NCBI GenBank assembly: GCA_050187175.1
Contig: JBFWXS010000006.1
Coordinates: 1 to 64,000, forward strand
Direction of reading: 5' to 3'
Length of the DNA: 64,000 nucleotides
DNA from: Zeimonas sp050187175
Lineage (GTDB): Bacteria > Pseudomonadota > Gammaproteobacteria > Burkholderiales > Burkholderiaceae_E
The position numbers were made by a program, and so were the translations under genes. Below the pieces are notes generated by a model. That model was not told where the DNA came from. It made no database searches and saw only the letters and a list, made by a program, of their open reading frames with translations. Shown here piece after piece: positions 24,344 to 34,543 of the stretch. Position 1 is the first letter of the stretch; every line of letters begins with the position of its first letter.

Positions 24344-25255
24344 CTAGCCGCCGCGGCCGCGCTTGGCGCGCGCGTCGCGCGGCGGTTCCGGGGGCAGGGC
24401 GCCGGCGGCCGCGGCAGCCGATGCGGCCGGATCGACCAGCAGCACGAGCAGCAGCCGCGTCCGTTCGGCGCGCGCCGCCGGCTCGACGCGCACGGTAACG
24501 AAGGCCGACGAGCCGGTCTCCACCGTCTGCACGGTACCGACCGGCAGGCCGGCAGGAAACAGCCCGTCCAGCCCCGAGGTGACCAGCAGGTCGCCTTCGC
24601 GCACGTCGGCATTGGTCCGCAGATAGCGCAGGTCGATGGTGCCCGGCTGCGAGCCGCCGTATGCGACCGAGCGTTCGCCGGAGCGCTTGACCTCGACCGG
24701 CAGCGTCGCGTTGCGATCGGTGACCAGCGTCACTTCGCTGGACAGCGGATAGACGCGCGTGATCTGTCCGACCACGCCGCTGGCGTCTATGACCGGCTGG
24801 CCGGCCGCGACGCCGTGCTGCTGGCCCTTGTCGAGCACCAGCCGCCGCGAGAACGCGTCGCGCGCGTCGTACAGCACCTCGGCCACGGTGGAGCGGATGA
24901 CGGTGCGTTCGCGCATGGCCAGCAGCTGCCGCAGCTGCTGGTTCTCGGCGGCCAGCCGCTCGGTCTGCAGCAGCGTGTTCGCATTGGCGGCCTCGATGCG
25001 GCGCAGCTCGGCGTTCTCGGCGCGCAGCCGCTGGATGTCGGCCAGATAGCCCAGGCCGGCCTGGCCCGCATCGCGCGGCACCAGCAGCACGCGCTGCACC
25101 GGATAGAGCACGGTCGCGATGCCTTGCCGCAGCCGGCTCAGCACGTCGAGCCGCGAGTCGATAACCAGCAGGCTGATCGCGAGCAGCGAAAAGAACAGCA
25201 GGCGGGCGTTGGCGGACGGACCTTGCTTGAAGAACGGCGGTGGGCTGCGGTCCAC
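24344..25255 (-). CDS. mreC: Rod shape-determining protein MreC
   Basis: A 303-aa bitopic protein: cytoplasmic tip, one helix (LLFFSLLAISLLVIDSRL), a coiled coil (LRAENAELRRIEAANAN) and periplasmic beta-domains with ASGVVGQITRVYPLSSEV and LVTSGLDGLFPAGLPVG. It binds PBP2 and activates RodA. The start is GTG, 23 bp after mreB. The C-terminal tail is Ala/Pro-rich and ends in basic residues, longer than in E. coli. Confidence 0.95.
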   Translation of the reverse strand: MDRSPPPFFKQGPSANARLLFFSLLAISLLVIDSRLDVLSRLRQGIATVLYPVQRVLLVPRDAGQAGLGYLADIQRLRAENAELRRIEAANANTLLQTERLAAENQQLRQLLAMRERTVIRSTVAEVLYDARDAFSRRLVLDKGQQHGVAAGQPVIDASGVVGQITRVYPLSSEVTLVTDRNATLPVEVKRSGERSVAYGGSQPGTIDLRYLRTNADVREGDLLVTSGLDGLFPAGLPVGTVQTVETGSSAFVTVRVEPAARAERTRLLLVLLVDPAASAAAAAGALPPEPPRDARAKRGRGG

Positions 25256-25278
25256 TCCTGCAAGCCTCGCTCAGGGCA

Positions 25279-26322
25279 CTATTCGTTGGTGAAGATGGTG
25301 CCCAGTTTTTCCATGCGCTCGAGAGCCATGCCGCAACCGCGCACGACGCAGGTCAGCGGATCATCGGCGACCAGCACCGGCAGGCCCGTTTCCTCGATCA
25401 GCAGCCGGTCGAGGTCGCGCAGCAGCGCGCCGCCGCCGGTCAGCATGATGCCGCGCTCGGTGATGTCGGCGCCCAGTTCCGGCGGCGTCTGCTCGAGCGC
25501 GATCTTCACCGACGAGACGATCTGGTTCAGCGGATCGGTGAGCGCTTCCAGGATTTCGTTCGACGAGATCGTGAAGCTGCGCGGAATGCCTTCCGACAGA
25601 TTGCGGCCCTTGACTTCCATCTCGCGGATCTCGGAGCCGGGGAAGGCCGAACCGATCTGCTTCTTGATCGCTTCGGCAGTGGGCTCGCCGATCAGCATGC
25701 CGTAGTTGCGGCGGATGTAGTTGATGACGGCTTCGTCGAACTTGTCGCCGCCGACGCGCACCGAGCCCTTGTAGACCATGCCGCCCAGCGAGATCACGCC
25801 GACCTCGGTGGTGCCGCCGCCGATGTCGACGACCATGGAGCCGCTTGCTTCCGACACCGGCAGGCCCGCGCCGATGGCCGCGGCCATCGGCTCCTCGATC
25901 AGGAACACCTGCGACGCGCCGGCGCCGAGCGCCGATTCGCGGATCGCCCGGCGCTCGACCTGCGTCGAGCCGCAGGGCACGCAGATGATGATCCGCGGAC
26001 TCGGCGAGAACAGCCGCGACTCGTGGACCATCTTGATGAACTGCTTGAGCATCTGCTCGGTGACGGTGAAGTCGGCGATGACGCCGTCCTTCATCGGCCG
26101 GATGGCCTCGATGTTGCCCGGGACCTTGCCCAGCATCTGCTTGGCTTCGGAGCCGACGGCAGCGATCGTTTTCTTGCCGTTCGGGCCGCCTTCCTGGCGG
26201 ATCGCGACCACCGACGGTTCGTTCAGGACGATGCCCTTGCCGCGCACGTAGATCAGGGTGTTCGCGGTGCCAAGGTCGATGGCGAGGTCGTTCGAAAAAT
26301 ACTTGCGCAAGAACCCGAGCAT
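25279..26322 (-). CDS. mreB: Rod shape-determining protein MreB, bacterial actin
   Basis: A 347-aa actin homologue, the same length as E. coli MreB. The ATPase motifs are AIDLGTANTLIYVRG (phosphate 1), VVDIGGGTTEVGVISLGG (phosphate 2) and MLTGGGALLRDLD (adenosine). The N-terminus MLGFLRKYFSNDLA supplies the membrane-binding helix. The ATG at 26322 is chosen over an upstream in-frame start because it gives the canonical N-terminus. It heads the cell-shape operon and is divergent from gatCAB. Confidence 0.97.
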   Translation of the reverse strand: MLGFLRKYFSNDLAIDLGTANTLIYVRGKGIVLNEPSVVAIRQEGGPNGKKTIAAVGSEAKQMLGKVPGNIEAIRPMKDGVIADFTVTEQMLKQFIKMVHESRLFSPSPRIIICVPCGSTQVERRAIRESALGAGASQVFLIEEPMAAAIGAGLPVSEASGSMVVDIGGGTTEVGVISLGGMVYKGSVRVGGDKFDEAVINYIRRNYGMLIGEPTAEAIKKQIGSAFPGSEIREMEVKGRNLSEGIPRSFTISSNEILEALTDPLNQIVSSVKIALEQTPPELGADITERGIMLTGGGALLRDLDRLLIEETGLPVLVADDPLTCVVRGCGMALERMEKLGTIFTNE

Positions 26323-26640
26323 TTCGCTTCCGTGCAAAGTCGAAGGGTGTCGCTCGTACGCAGCGAACCAGGTCGCCGGGCGCGAAGCGGAGGCACTGCC
26401 CGGCCCAGGATGTTGCGGCGCAAAAGACTTCTTAAATTTGAGTCGAATGATACCGTATAATTCCTTGCTAACCCGGTGGTTTTGGCCTTCGCAGACACCG
26501 CCGCAGCCGCGCGCGGCAGGCCGCGCCGGCCGCTCGCGCAGCGCGGTCCACGGTGCCGGTTCATCCCTGGTTCAACCTTTCTCGTCGATGCGGCGCCAGT
26601 CGATCTGAACGCTGCGGCCGCGTCGCTATCCGGGTCGCGC
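26323..26640. promoter_or_regulatory. Divergent mreB / gatC promoter region
   Basis: The 318-bp space has an unusually AT-rich island at about 26420-26470 in a GC-rich background. It contains TATAAT at 26456-26461, reading toward gatC, with only a weak -35 (TTAAAT, 18-bp spacing). On the other strand TATCAT and TTATAC hexamers could serve mreB. No gene is seen; the in-frame extension upstream of gatC lacks coding character. Confidence 0.4.
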
Positions 26641-26928
26641 ATGTCCCTATCCCTCTCCGACGTCCAGCGCATCGCGATGCTGGCACGCCTCGAGCTCGAC
26701 GGCGATGAAGCCGCGCGCACGCTCGAGCAGTTGAATGCCGTGTTCGGTCTCATCGAGCGGCTGCAGGCCGTCGATACCACCGGCGTCGAGCCGATGACGC
26801 ATCCGCAGGCGACGGCGCTGCGGCTGCGCGACGACGCGGTCACCGAAGCCGATCGCCGCGCTGACTACCAGGCCGTGGCGCCCAGCGTCGAGCGCGGGCT
26901 GTACCTGGTGCCGAAGGTGCTCGAATGA
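26641..26928 (+). CDS. gatC: Asp-tRNA(Asn)/Glu-tRNA(Gln) amidotransferase subunit GatC
   Basis: A 95-aa subunit that stabilises GatA and tethers it to GatB. The family core is present: LSDVQRIAMLARLELDGDEA, LNAVFGLIERLQAVDTTGVE, PMTHP and the C-terminal VERGLYLVPKVLE. The ATG at 26641 gives the canonical length; a longer in-frame extension to 26476 is spurious. It overlaps gatA by 4 bp (ATGA). Confidence 0.95.
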   Translation: MSLSLSDVQRIAMLARLELDGDEAARTLEQLNAVFGLIERLQAVDTTGVEPMTHPQATALRLRDDAVTEADRRADYQAVAPSVERGLYLVPKVLE

Positions 26929-28373
26929 GCGCCGAACGCCGCACGCTGCGGCAGATCGCCGCCGATCTCGACGCCGGCCGCGCGTCCGCGCTCGAGCTGG
27001 CGCAGGACTATCTGGCCCGCATCGCCGGCAGCGACCTGAACGCGTTCATCGACGTGCAGCCGGAGCTCACGCTGGCGCAGGCGCGCGAGGCCGATGCGCG
27101 GCGCGGCCGCGGCGAGCGCGGCCCGCTGCTGGGCGTGCCGCTCGCGCACAAGGACATCTTCGTCACCCGCGGCTGGCGCTCGACCGCCGGCTCGCGCATG
27201 CTCGAGCACTACGTCAGCCCGTTCGACGCCGCGGTGGTCGAGCGGCTGACCGCCGCCGGCGCGGTATGCCTCGGCAAGACGAACTGCGACGAGTTCGCGA
27301 TGGGCGGCTCGAACGAGAATTCGTACTTCGGTCCGGTGCGCAATCCGTGGGACCGCGCCGCCATCTCCGGCGGTTCGTCGGGCGGATCGGCCGCTGCCGT
27401 GGCGGCCGGGCTCGCGCCGGTGGCCAGCGGCACCGACACCGGCGGTTCGGTGCGGCAGCCGGCCGCGATGTGCGGCGTCACGGGCCTGAAGCCGACCTAC
27501 GGACGCGTGTCGCGCTACGGCATGATTGCCTATGCGTCCAGCCTCGATCAGGGCGGCGTGTTCGCGGTCACGGCCGACGATTGCGCGCAGGTGCTGAGCG
27601 CCATGGCCGGCTTCGACGCGCGCGACTCCACCAGCGCCGAGCGGCCCGACGAGGATTTCAGCCGCGATCTGCAGCGTCCGCTGAACGGCCTGCGCATCGG
27701 CGTGCCGCGCGAGTTCTTCGGCGAGGGGCTGGCCGACGGCGTGCGCAGCGCCGTGCAGGCCGCGCTCGACGAGCTGCGCGGCGCCGGCGCCGTGCTGGTC
27801 GACGTCTCGCTGCCCAAGACCGAGCTGGCGATTCCCGCCTACTACGTCATCGCGCCCGCCGAGGCCTCGAGCAACCTGAGCCGCTTCGACGGCGTGCGCT
27901 ACGGCCACCGCGCCGAGCACTACGACGGTTTGGGCGACATGTACGCGCGCACCCGCGCCGAAGGCTTCGGCGCCGAGGTCAAGCGGCGCATCCTGGTGGG
28001 CACCTACGTGCTGTCGCACGGCTACTACGACGCCTACTACCTGCAGGCGCAGAAGCTGCGCCGGCTGATCGCCGACGACTTCCGCCGCGCCTTCGAATCG
28101 GTCGACGTCATAGCCGGCCCGGTTTCGCCGACGGTGGCGTGGGATATCGGCACGATCACCGACGATCCGGTCAGCAACTATCTGGCCGACATCTACACGC
28201 TGCCGGCGTCGCTGGCTGGCCTGCCCGGCATGTCGGTGCCCGCGGGCTTCGGCGAAGGCAACCGGCCGGTGGGACTGCAGCTGATCGGTTCGTGGTTCGA
28301 TGAAGCGCGGCTGCTGAACGTCGCGCATGCGTTCCAGCAGTCGACCGACTGGCATCTGCAGAGGCCGGCATGA
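26925..28373 (+). CDS. gatA: Asp-tRNA(Asn)/Glu-tRNA(Gln) amidotransferase subunit GatA
   Basis: A 482-aa amidase that releases ammonia from glutamine for transamidation of mischarged tRNA. The amidase-signature catalytic triad is visible: Lys in GVPLAHKDIF, Ser in ISGGSSGGSAAAVAAG, and the nucleophile Ser in GTDTGGSVRQPA. PTYGRVSRYG and YASSLDQGG follow. Overlap with gatC and contiguity with the lipoprotein gene and gatB show one operon. Confidence 0.97.
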   Translation: MSAERRTLRQIAADLDAGRASALELAQDYLARIAGSDLNAFIDVQPELTLAQAREADARRGRGERGPLLGVPLAHKDIFVTRGWRSTAGSRMLEHYVSPFDAAVVERLTAAGAVCLGKTNCDEFAMGGSNENSYFGPVRNPWDRAAISGGSSGGSAAAVAAGLAPVASGTDTGGSVRQPAAMCGVTGLKPTYGRVSRYGMIAYASSLDQGGVFAVTADDCAQVLSAMAGFDARDSTSAERPDEDFSRDLQRPLNGLRIGVPREFFGEGLADGVRSAVQAALDELRGAGAVLVDVSLPKTELAIPAYYVIAPAEASSNLSRFDGVRYGHRAEHYDGLGDMYARTRAEGFGAEVKRRILVGTYVLSHGYYDAYYLQAQKLRRLIADDFRRAFESVDVIAGPVSPTVAWDIGTITDDPVSNYLADIYTLPASLAGLPGMSVPAGFGEGNRPVGLQLIGSWFDEARLLNVAHAFQQSTDWHLQRPA

Positions 28374-28405
28374 GCGGCGTCGGTCTCGCCGATCTGCATA
28401 GGCCC

Positions 28406-28453
28406 CTCATGAGCCGCGTCCGCCTTGTCCTCATGAGCCGCATCCGCCTCGCC
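28406..28453 (+). repeat. 24-bp imperfect tandem duplication carrying start codons
   Basis: CCTCATGAGCCGCGTCCGCC (28406-28425) is followed 24 bp later by CCTCATGAGCCGCATCCGCC (28430-28449), so MSRVRLVL is repeated as MSRIRLAI. Each unit contains an in-frame ATG, giving the lipoprotein two tandem possible starts. A more diverged copy (ATGAGCGGCGTCGGTCT) overlaps the gatA stop at 28370. Confidence 0.8.
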
Positions 28454-28888
28454 ATACTCGGCTCGGTGCTGCTGACCCTGGCGGCCTGCGGCGTGCTGCC
28501 CGGCGGGCCGTCGCGGCCCACGCCTATCGCCGATCGCCCGATCAACCTCGACGGCCATTGCGCGCAGACCGAGGACGATGGCTTCCGCGAGAACGCGCGG
28601 CTGCTGGTGCGCGCCAGCGAAGTGCAGGCACTGTCATGGCAGCTGCAGGTCGGCCGTCGCGGCAGCTGCCGCTTCGAGCAGGCCGACTTCCAGCAGACGC
28701 AGCGCCGGCCGCACATCGAGATGCGCGCCCGCGACGGCAGCGGCTGCCGGCTGCTGATCTGGCAGGAGCCGCGCCGAATCACGCTGGCGCACAACGGCTG
28801 CGAAAGCCGCTGTACCGCCGGTATCTACGACCAGGCCTGGCCGGTGATGTTCGATCCCGGCAGCGGCCGCTGCGCCCGTACGCAGTGA
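28433..28888 (+). CDS. Small lipoprotein encoded between gatA and gatB
   Basis: A predicted outer- or inner-membrane lipoprotein of 151 aa from the ATG at 28433. In-frame ATGs at 28409 and 28370 are also possible; the last overlaps the gatA stop and would couple translation. From 28433 the signal peptide is ideal: MSRIR, hydrophobic core, lipobox LTLAAC at the cleavage Cys (residue 19). The mature part has six Cys (GHCAQ, GSCRF, SGCRLL, NGCESRCTAG, GRCAR), suggesting disulfides, and the segment PHIEMRARDGSGCRLLIWQ. I do not recognise the family. A lipoprotein inside an amidotransferase operon is functionally puzzling. Confidence 0.7.
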   Translation: MSRIRLAILGSVLLTLAACGVLPGGPSRPTPIADRPINLDGHCAQTEDDGFRENARLLVRASEVQALSWQLQVGRRGSCRFEQADFQQTQRRPHIEMRARDGSGCRLLIWQEPRRITLAHNGCESRCTAGIYDQAWPVMFDPGSGRCARTQ

Positions 28889-28911
28889 GCGACAGGAACG
28901 GGATCTCGACT

Positions 28912-30465
<1,554 letters not shown>

Positions 30466-31147
30466 GCAGCGAGCGGTCGCCGAGCAGCTGCCGCAGCCGC
30501 GCCGCATCGTCGTCGAACTGCGCAGCCGCTTGCTGGCGCTCGGCGCTGCGGCGCGCGACGAAGGCCTCCTCGGCCACGATCGCGTTCGTCAGGTCGGACA
30601 GCCGCTGACGCTGCGGCGGCGGCAGCGATTCGAGCTTTCCACCGGCCTGCGCATGCAGCGGCTTGTGCGCCTCCTGCAGATCGCCCAGCCGTTTGCGGGC
30701 GGCGATGATTTCGTCGTCGATCGCCGCCAGCCGGCGCTGGCGGGCCGCGTCCAGCGCGTCCATGTCAGCGTAGGCCTGCAGCAGCGCATGGTCGCGCGCA
30801 CGCGCCTGGCGCTGCTCGCGCGTGGCGATCTGGCGCGCACGTTCCTCGGCTTCGCGGCGCCGCAACTCCTCGGCGGTCGGCGGCGGCGGTACTTCGCGCT
30901 GCACGATGCCGTCGGGGCGCAGCTCGCGCACGGTCCGGGCCGCGCATTCTGGAATAGGACGATCGCTGGCCAGCGTCCGGCCGTTCGCGTCCTGGCAGCT
31001 GTACAGCGCACGCGGCGCCCGCTGCTCGCCGGCGGCGTATGCGGCCGGGGCGCAGATCCACAGCAGGCCGGCGCTGAGCGCCAGCGCCGCGAATCGGCGC
31101 GGCCGCGACGGCAATCGGACGATGGTCTTCATGCCGCAGATGCTAGG

Positions 31148-31834
31148 TCAGTCCTTGCCTTTCACTCCATACCGGCTGCGATAGGCGGCGACGCGCTCGC
31201 GATGGGCGGCGACGTCTTTGTTGTCGGCGGTGTTATCAAGGAAAACCAACAAATCGGTCAGGTTTGCGATCGACAGCACGGGGATGCCGTACAGCCGCGT
31301 CACGTCCTGTGCCGCGGAGTGCTCGCCGACCCGTTCGGCGTCGCCGCTGCGCTCCTGCCGGTCCAGCGCGATCAGCACGGCGGCCGGCTCTGCTCCGTGC
31401 GCGCGGATCAGCTCGACCGATTCGCGCACCGAGGTGCCGGCGCTGATCACGTCGTCGACGATGACGATGCGGCCGGCCAGCGGCGCCCCTATCACCGAAC
31501 CGCCTTCGCCATGGTCCTTGGCTTCCTTCCGGTTGAAGGCGAACGGCAGGTTCAGCCCTTGCTGCGCCAGCGCCACCGCGGTGCTCGACGCGAGCGCGAT
31601 GCCCTTGTAGGCCGGGCCGAACAGCATGTCGAAGCGCAGGCCGCCGGCGCGTGCCGCCAGCAGCGTGCCGGCGTAGAACTCGGCCAGCCGGCCCAGCGAC
31701 GCGCCGTCGTGGAACAGGCCGGCATTGAAGAAATACGGCGACAGGCGTCCCGCCTTGGTGCGGAACTCGCCGAAGCGCAGCACGCCGCTCTGCACCGAGA
31801 AGCGGATAAACTGCGCGCGCAAATCGTCTGTCAA
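31148..31834 (-). CDS. pyrE: Orotate phosphoribosyltransferase
   Basis: A 228-aa enzyme that makes orotidine 5'-phosphate from orotate and PRPP in pyrimidine synthesis. The PRPP loop is IVIVDDVISAGTSVRES, and FGPAYKGIALASSTAVAL and FNRKEAKDHGEGG are the orotate and flexible-loop segments. The start is likely TTG at 31834 (TDDLRAQFIRFSVQSGVLRF), since no ATG or GTG fits and further extension enters the divergent exonuclease region. It is divergent from the exonuclease III gene with 88 bp between starts. Confidence 0.93.
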   Translation of the reverse strand: MTDDLRAQFIRFSVQSGVLRFGEFRTKAGRLSPYFFNAGLFHDGASLGRLAEFYAGTLLAARAGGLRFDMLFGPAYKGIALASSTAVALAQQGLNLPFAFNRKEAKDHGEGGSVIGAPLAGRIVIVDDVISAGTSVRESVELIRAHGAEPAAVLIALDRQERSGDAERVGEHSAAQDVTRLYGIPVLSIANLTDLLVFLDNTADNKDVAAHRERVAAYRSRYGVKGKD

Positions 31835-31922
31835 GGGCGCCTCGCCGAGCTGGAAGGAAGGCTCAATGATACGGGGTCGCCGCGCTGGATCTGAATGGCG
31901 TCCGCCGCGGGAGAAAAGAAAC

Positions 31923-32714
31923 ATGCTTAGAGTGGTCACCGCAAACCTCAACGGCATCCGTTCCGCCGCCACCAAGGGATTCTTCGACTGGGCCTGCCTG
32001 CAGCAGGCCGGCGTCATCGGCGTGCAGGAGGTGAAAGCTCAGCATGACCAGGTCCTCGGAAACTTCTGTCACATCGGCAGCATGGCCGGTCACTTCCACT
32101 ACGCGCAGAAGCGCGGCTACTCGGGCGTGGGCATCTATCTCGAGCAGGAGCCGACCGACGTCCTCACCGGCCTGGGCGATGCCGAGTTCGACGGCGAAGG
32201 GCGCTGGGTCGAGGCGCGCTACGACCGGCCGGGCCGGAAGCTGAGCCTGATCAGCTGCTACTTCCCGAGCGGATCCTCCGGCGAGGAGCGTCAATTGGCC
32301 AAGTTCCGCTTCCTCGAGCTGATCTATCCCAGGCTGATGACGCTGCGAGCCGACCGGGAGTTCATCCTGATGGGCGACGTGAACATCGCTCATCAGAACA
32401 TCGACTTGAGGAACTGGCGCAGCAATCAGAAGAACAGCGGCTTCCTGCCCGAGGAGCGGTCATGGATGACCAAGCTGCTGGGTGAAGGCGGTTTGATGGA
32501 CGTGTACCGCTGCCTGCACCCGGACACGACCGACACCTGCTATACGTGGTGGAGCAATCGCGGCCAGGCATACGCCAAGAACGTCGGATGGCGGCTGGAC
32601 TATCAGATCGCGACTCCCGCCACGGCCGCGCTGGCTCGAAGCGCCGCCATCTACAAGGATCAGCGGTTCAGCGACCATGCTCCGTTGCTGATCGACTACG
32701 ACTTCGATCTCTGA
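31923..32714 (+). CDS. xth: Exodeoxyribonuclease III
   Basis: A 263-aa AP endonuclease / 3'-5' exonuclease of the ExoIII family. Active-site motifs: VTANLNGIRSA, GVQEVKA (metal Glu), SCYFPSGSSGEERQ, MGDVNIAHQNIDLRNW (catalytic Asp/Asn), NVGWRLDYQIATP and FSDHAPLLIDYD (catalytic Asp-His). It repairs abasic sites. The ATG at 31923 follows GGGAGA. It is divergent from pyrE and convergent with the peroxiredoxin. Confidence 0.94.
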   Translation: MLRVVTANLNGIRSAATKGFFDWACLQQAGVIGVQEVKAQHDQVLGNFCHIGSMAGHFHYAQKRGYSGVGIYLEQEPTDVLTGLGDAEFDGEGRWVEARYDRPGRKLSLISCYFPSGSSGEERQLAKFRFLELIYPRLMTLRADREFILMGDVNIAHQNIDLRNWRSNQKNSGFLPEERSWMTKLLGEGGLMDVYRCLHPDTTDTCYTWWSNRGQAYAKNVGWRLDYQIATPATAALARSAAIYKDQRFSDHAPLLIDYDFDL

Positions 32715-32744
32715 GCGGGCGATCGTCGAGCCGCCCGGCGCCCG

Positions 32745-33293
32745 TTACCGCGCGGGTCTGGCCTTCAAGGCGCGCACCGCCGCCAGCGTATTGGGAACGT
32801 GATCGTCGGGGCTGCCCGACGCGAACGCATAGCTGACCCGCCGATCAGTCCCGATCACGTACGAGATGCGCCGTGCATGAGTCAGCACGTTAGGCATCGT
32901 TGCCTTGTACGCCTGCATGACCTTGCCGCCGGCGTCAGCCGCCACGGCGAACTTGTCCCGGCACTCGCTGATCGAGAAGCTGCGCAGCGTCTCGATGCTG
33001 TCGCCCGACATGCCGATGACGGTGGCGCCGAGCGACGCGTATTCGTCGTGCGCTTCGGCGAAGCGGTTGGCCTCGATGGTGCAGCCCTTTGTGAAGGCCT
33101 TGGGGAAGAAATAGAGCACCACCGGCCCCTGCTTGAGCGCCTCGGTCAGCGTGAAGCGGAACGGCTTGCCGCCGAGTGCGGCCTCGGCGGTGAAATCGGG
33201 TGCCTCGTCGCCGACGCTGAGCTGGGCACTCGCCTGGGGCGCCATCAGCGACAGCCAGCACGCGGCCAAGGTCGCGAACATCGATCGGATCAT
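32745..33293 (-). CDS. Exported peroxiredoxin, BCP/AhpC-TSA type
   Basis: A 182-aa thiol peroxidase with a signal peptide (cleavage after ASA at residue 23), thus periplasmic. The peroxidatic Cys71 is in FPKAFTKGCTIEA and a candidate resolving Cys111 in SECRDKF. VGDEAPDFTAEAALGG marks the AhpC/TSA fold. Spacing of the two Cys does not match BCP exactly, so the disulfide partner is uncertain. It would reduce peroxides in the envelope. The ATG at 33293 is used since the upstream frame lacks a signal-like start. Confidence 0.85.
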   Translation of the reverse strand: MIRSMFATLAACWLSLMAPQASAQLSVGDEAPDFTAEAALGGKPFRFTLTEALKQGPVVLYFFPKAFTKGCTIEANRFAEAHDEYASLGATVIGMSGDSIETLRSFSISECRDKFAVAADAGGKVMQAYKATMPNVLTHARRISYVIGTDRRVSYAFASGSPDDHVPNTLAAVRALKARPAR

Positions 33294-33390
33294 GGCCTTC
33301 TCCGGGGCAACGGTGGCTGCGCGGATGCGCAGGATCGATGTTAGCCGGATTAGCTGCCGGTCGTCGATGCACGGCCGGCCTCGCGGCCGG

Positions 33391-33834
33391 CTATTGATTG
33401 ATCTCCGGCTCCACCAGCTTCGCAAGCTTGTGCAGCGAGTCCTGCCATCCGAGATAGCAGGCCTCGGGCGGGATCACGTCCGGCACGCCTTCCTGCTCGA
33501 TGCTGATTTCGGTACCTACCGAAACCGCCTTCAGCATCACGGTGACGCGCATCTCGCCCGGCCAGTTCGGGTCGTCGAATTTGTCCGTATAGACGAGCCG
33601 CTGCTCCGGTACGAGCTCGACATAGGTGCCGCCGAAGGAGTGGCTGTTGCCGGTCGTGAAATTCCGGAAGGACATCCGGTGGCTGCCGCCCACTCGCGCA
33701 TCCAGTTCATGGACGGTACAGAGGAAGCCGTAGGGCGGAAGCCAGCTGGCCACGGCATCGCTCTCCAGGAAGGCGCGGTACACCTTGTCCGGCTTGGTCG
33801 CGATCACGCGGTGGAGTCGGATCGTACTGGGCAT
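33391..33834 (-). CDS. SRPBCC-family (AHSA1-like) protein
   Basis: A 147-aa helix-grip protein with the AHSA1/START pattern: IRLHRVIATKPDKVYRAFLE, AVASWLPPYGFLC, GTYVELVPEQRLVYTDKFDD and the C-terminal GWQDSLHKLAKLVE helix. Such small proteins bind lipids or hydrophobic ligands; the exact role is unknown. It lies 9 bp downstream of the DHFR-like gene, so the two are co-transcribed. The pair is commonly found together in proteobacteria. Confidence 0.8.
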   Translation of the reverse strand: MPSTIRLHRVIATKPDKVYRAFLESDAVASWLPPYGFLCTVHELDARVGGSHRMSFRNFTTGNSHSFGGTYVELVPEQRLVYTDKFDDPNWPGEMRVTVMLKAVSVGTEISIEQEGVPDVIPPEACYLGWQDSLHKLAKLVEPEINQ

Positions 33835-33843
33835 GCTTTTCTC

Positions 33844-34491
33844 CTACAGGTCTGTACGGGTGAATGTCAGATGCGTGACGCCGGACGGAGAAGAGCAGGC
33901 CTCGACCTTGTAGTTCTTCTCGAGTCCCTCCAGCCCTTCCCACAGCCGCACGCCTCGGCCGAGCAGGATCGGAACCACCACGATGTGCATGTGATCGACG
34001 AGCCCGGCGGCAAGGAAGTCTCGGATCACGGTGGGGCCGCCGCCGATGCGCACATCCTGGCCGCCGGCAGCCTCACGAGCCGCCTGCAGCGCCTCGGCGG
34101 GCGACGCGTCGATGAAGTGGAAGGTCGTGCCGCCCTCCATCTCGAGCGACGCGCGTGGATGATGGGTCAGGACGAAGACCGGTGTGTGGAACGGCGGATT
34201 GGCACCCCACCAGCCCTGCCACTGCGGGTCCTCGTGCCAGCCAGGGTAGCCGAACTTTCCCGCGCCCATGATCTCGGCGCCTATCCCCGGAGCGAACAGC
34301 CGCAGGAAGGCGTCGTCGATTCCCCTCGTGCCGCCGGCCTGGCCCGTTCTCTCGCGCCACCAGCGGGTCTGGAACACCCATTCGTGAAGCCGTTCGCCGG
34401 CGTGGCCGAACGGGGCTTCGAGACTCTGCCCTTCGCCGGTGGCAAAGCCGTCGAGCGAGATAGAGAGCTGCTGGACGCGGACTAGTGACAT
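33844..34491 (-). CDS. Dihydrofolate reductase-like protein (RibD C-terminal domain)
   Basis: A 215-aa protein of the RibD_C/DHFR-like fold: VRVQQLSISLDGFATGEGQS at the start, GAGKFGYPGW in the middle, PVFVLTHHPRASLEMEGGTT, and DVRIGGGPTVIRDFLAAGLV as the nucleotide-binding turn, then VPILLGRGVRLWEGLE. It is an NADPH-dependent reductase of unknown substrate. The ATG at 34491 avoids a long unlikely upstream extension. It forms a two-gene unit with the SRPBCC gene and lies 52 bp after the DJ-1-like gene. Confidence 0.82.
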   Translation of the reverse strand: MSLVRVQQLSISLDGFATGEGQSLEAPFGHAGERLHEWVFQTRWWRERTGQAGGTRGIDDAFLRLFAPGIGAEIMGAGKFGYPGWHEDPQWQGWWGANPPFHTPVFVLTHHPRASLEMEGGTTFHFIDASPAEALQAAREAAGGQDVRIGGGPTVIRDFLAAGLVDHMHIVVVPILLGRGVRLWEGLEGLEKNYKVEACSSPSGVTHLTFTRTDL

Positions 34492-34543
34492 GGCGGTTGT
34501 TCCTCTGCTATTGCTCGTCGCGCATAACCGGATCATCGATGCA

